Positions 62,922-64,000 of a stretch of 64,000 nt of DNA are shown one piece after another. The stretch covers positions 6,116,001 to 6,180,000 of the forward strand of contig NZ_CP127385.1 of the NCBI RefSeq assembly GCF_030378205.1, read 5' to 3'. The notes beneath the pieces are model-generated. The model ran no database searches. It was not told where the DNA came from and worked only from the letters and a program-made list of their open reading frames with translations. This DNA comes from Bradyrhizobium sp. NP1 (GTDB taxonomy: Bacteria > Pseudomonadota > Alphaproteobacteria > Rhizobiales > Xanthobacteraceae). The stretch's first letter is position 1. Each line of letters begins with the position of its first letter. The position numbers and the translations under genes are program-made.

Positions 62922-64000
62922 CGCGTGCCTCCGCCCTGCTGCTGCGGCTGGTTGGTCGAGCCGGTGGTGGCGCCACGCCGCGTCAGTTCGCTCAGCGGCA
63001 GATAGGGCACGACGCCCTGCCCGGCCGCGCCGCCGTCATAGATCAGCTTGTCGGAGCCGCCGAGGATGCGCTCCATGGTTTCGAGATAAATCCGCTCGCG
63101 CGTCACGTCGGGCGCCTTCTTGTATTCGTCGTAGACCTTCAGGAAGCGCGCGCTCTGGCCTCTCGCCTCGGCGACCGCCTGCTGCTTGTAGCCCTCGGCG
63201 ACCTGGAGGATCTGCGCGGCGCGACCCTTGGCGTCGGGCACAACGCGGTTGGCGTAGGTCTGCGCCTCGTTCTGCAGCCGCTCGAGGTCGGCGCGTGCCG
63301 CCTGGACGTCGCGGAAGGCGTCGATCACCTGCGCCGGCGGATCGACCTTCTGCATCTGCACCTGCTGCACGAGGATGCCCGAGCCGTAAGCGTCGAGGGT
63401 CTTCTGCATCAGTTCCTGCACGCCCTGCTCGGTGGAAGTGCGGGCGCCGGTGAGGATCGGCTGGATGTTGGAGCGGCCGATCACTTCGCGCATCGCGCTC
63501 TCGGCCACCGCCTTCACCGTGCCTTCGGGATTCTGGATGTTGAAGAGATAGGCGGCGACGCCGCTCGGCTTGATGCGCCAGAGCACGGTGAAATCGACGT
63601 CGACGATGTTCTCGTCGCCGGTCAGCATCAGGCTTTCCTCGGGCACGTCGCGCATGGTGCGGCCGCGCCGCGCCGGATCATCGATCAGCGTCATGCCGAT
63701 CGAGATGGTGTTGACGCGCAGCGCCTTGGGCAGCAGCACGGTCTCGATCGGATAAGGCAGGTGATAGTTCAGGCCCGGCTGCGCATCACGAACATACTGG
63801 CCGAAGCGCTGCACGATGCCGAGCTCTTCGGACTGCACGCGGTAGAAGCCGGACATCGCCCAGATCACCAGCGCGCCGGCGACGACCAGCGCGACGCCGA
63901 GGCCGGAGAAATGGCCGCCCGGCAGCAATTGCTGCAGCCGGTCCTGGCCGCGCCGCAATAAATCCTCGAGATCGGGCGGACGCGGCCCGCCCGGTTGCGG
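62918..64000 (-). CDS. hflK: Protease modulator HflK (partial, runs off right edge)
   Basis: The frame is open from the right edge: QPGGPRPPDLEDLLRRGQDRLQQLLPGG, typical of the HflK N-terminal tail, then a membrane helix (GLGVALVVAGALVIWAM) and the SPFH domain (FYRVQSEELGIVQRFGQYVRDAQPGLNYHLPYPIETV, RDVPEESLMLTGDENIVDVDFTVLWRI) and the helical arm (ADLERLQNEAQTYANRVVPDAKGRAAQILQVAEGYKQQAVAEA). About 361 codons are present and the Gly/Pro-rich start lies outside. A TTG at 63958 is internal, not the start. Confidence 0.95.
   Translation of the reverse strand, partial: PQPGGPRPPDLEDLLRRGQDRLQQLLPGGHFSGLGVALVVAGALVIWAMSGFYRVQSEELGIVQRFGQYVRDAQPGLNYHLPYPIETVLLPKALRVNTISIGMTLIDDPARRGRTMRDVPEESLMLTGDENIVDVDFTVLWRIKPSGVAAYLFNIQNPEGTVKAVAESAMREVIGRSNIQPILTGARTSTEQGVQELMQKTLDAYGSGILVQQVQMQKVDPPAQVIDAFRDVQAARADLERLQNEAQTYANRVVPDAKGRAAQILQVAEGYKQQAVAEARGQSARFLKVYDEYKKAPDVTRERIYLETMERILGGSDKLIYDGGAAGQGVVPYLPLSELTRRGATTGSTNQPQQQGGGTR

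Noticed and set aside
62918..63958. HflK starting at 63958
   Set aside because: The codon is a TTG inside the conserved DLEDLLRRGQD stretch; the frame continues to the window edge with typical Gly/Pro-rich HflK sequence.

Overview
The window looks like a chromosomal segment of a Bradyrhizobium-type alphaproteobacterium (Bradyrhizobium or a close relative). The evidence is the high-GC codon use, the TRAP, Bug and sulfonate-type transporters, the DUF1254, DUF2336 and DUF2065 genes, the hflKC-DUF2065-degP order, and several short palindromic repeat families that I recall from that family. The assignment rests on recognition of protein families, not on a database search.

Region 1 (1-14.8 kb) is an accessory catabolic island that ends at a tRNA-Lys gene next to an N-terminally truncated tyrosine integrase. 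It encodes a molybdenum hydroxylase (coxS-M-L-like, with a detached coxG), a VanB/PDR-type reductase, an MhpB-type extradiol dioxygenase, an MhpC-type C-C hydrolase, an HpaH/MhpD-type hydratase, a GST and an MhpR-like IclR regulator. It also carries two hydrolase-fold proteins, isochorismatase-like and M20-like, whose usual catalytic or metal-binding residues are missing. Together they suggest hydroxylation of an N-heteroaromatic ring followed by meta-cleavage of a 2,3-dihydroxyphenylpropionate-like intermediate. A dadA-like oxidoreductase under a tandem glycine riboswitch sits inside this block.

Region 2 (15-32.6 kb) is mostly core-like: an LTXXQ periplasmic protein, a DctPQM TRAP transporter, leuA with a Leu-rich leader peptide, clpS, a CAP-domain protein, a Bcr/CflA exporter, PPK2, a GIY-YIG protein, a NUDIX hydrolase, and a sulfonate/nitrate-type ABC operon containing a PEBP gene. 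Divergent from that operon is a glycine-betaine-type ABC system with a permease-receptor fusion.

Region 3 (32.6-42.6 kb) is accessory in character: a Gly/Cys-rich candidate peptide precursor, small secreted proteins, a sulfatase/UgpC chimeric pseudogene, two DUF1254 proteins, a Bug receptor with a DUF1932 dehydrogenase and ligI, and lipocalin-like and rhodanese genes flanked by short repeats.

Region 4 (42.7-50 kb) holds a membrane sulfatase-fold protein, a TetR regulator divergent from a haem-type membrane protein with two matched operators, an SDR, an ArsR-AHSA1 pair and a DUF2336 protein.

Region 5 (50-57.3 kb) is a branched-chain amino acid cluster read on the minus strand: promoter, Ile/Val-rich leader peptide and terminator, ilvB, threonine dehydratase, ilvN, methyltransferase, EamA and LysE exporters, ilvC. 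Region 6 (57.4-64 kb) has miaA and serB head to head, a small membrane-anchored protein, and the hflK-hflC-DUF2065-degP protein quality-control group, with hflK cut by the window edge. No CRISPR array, rRNA operon or recognisable defence island was seen.
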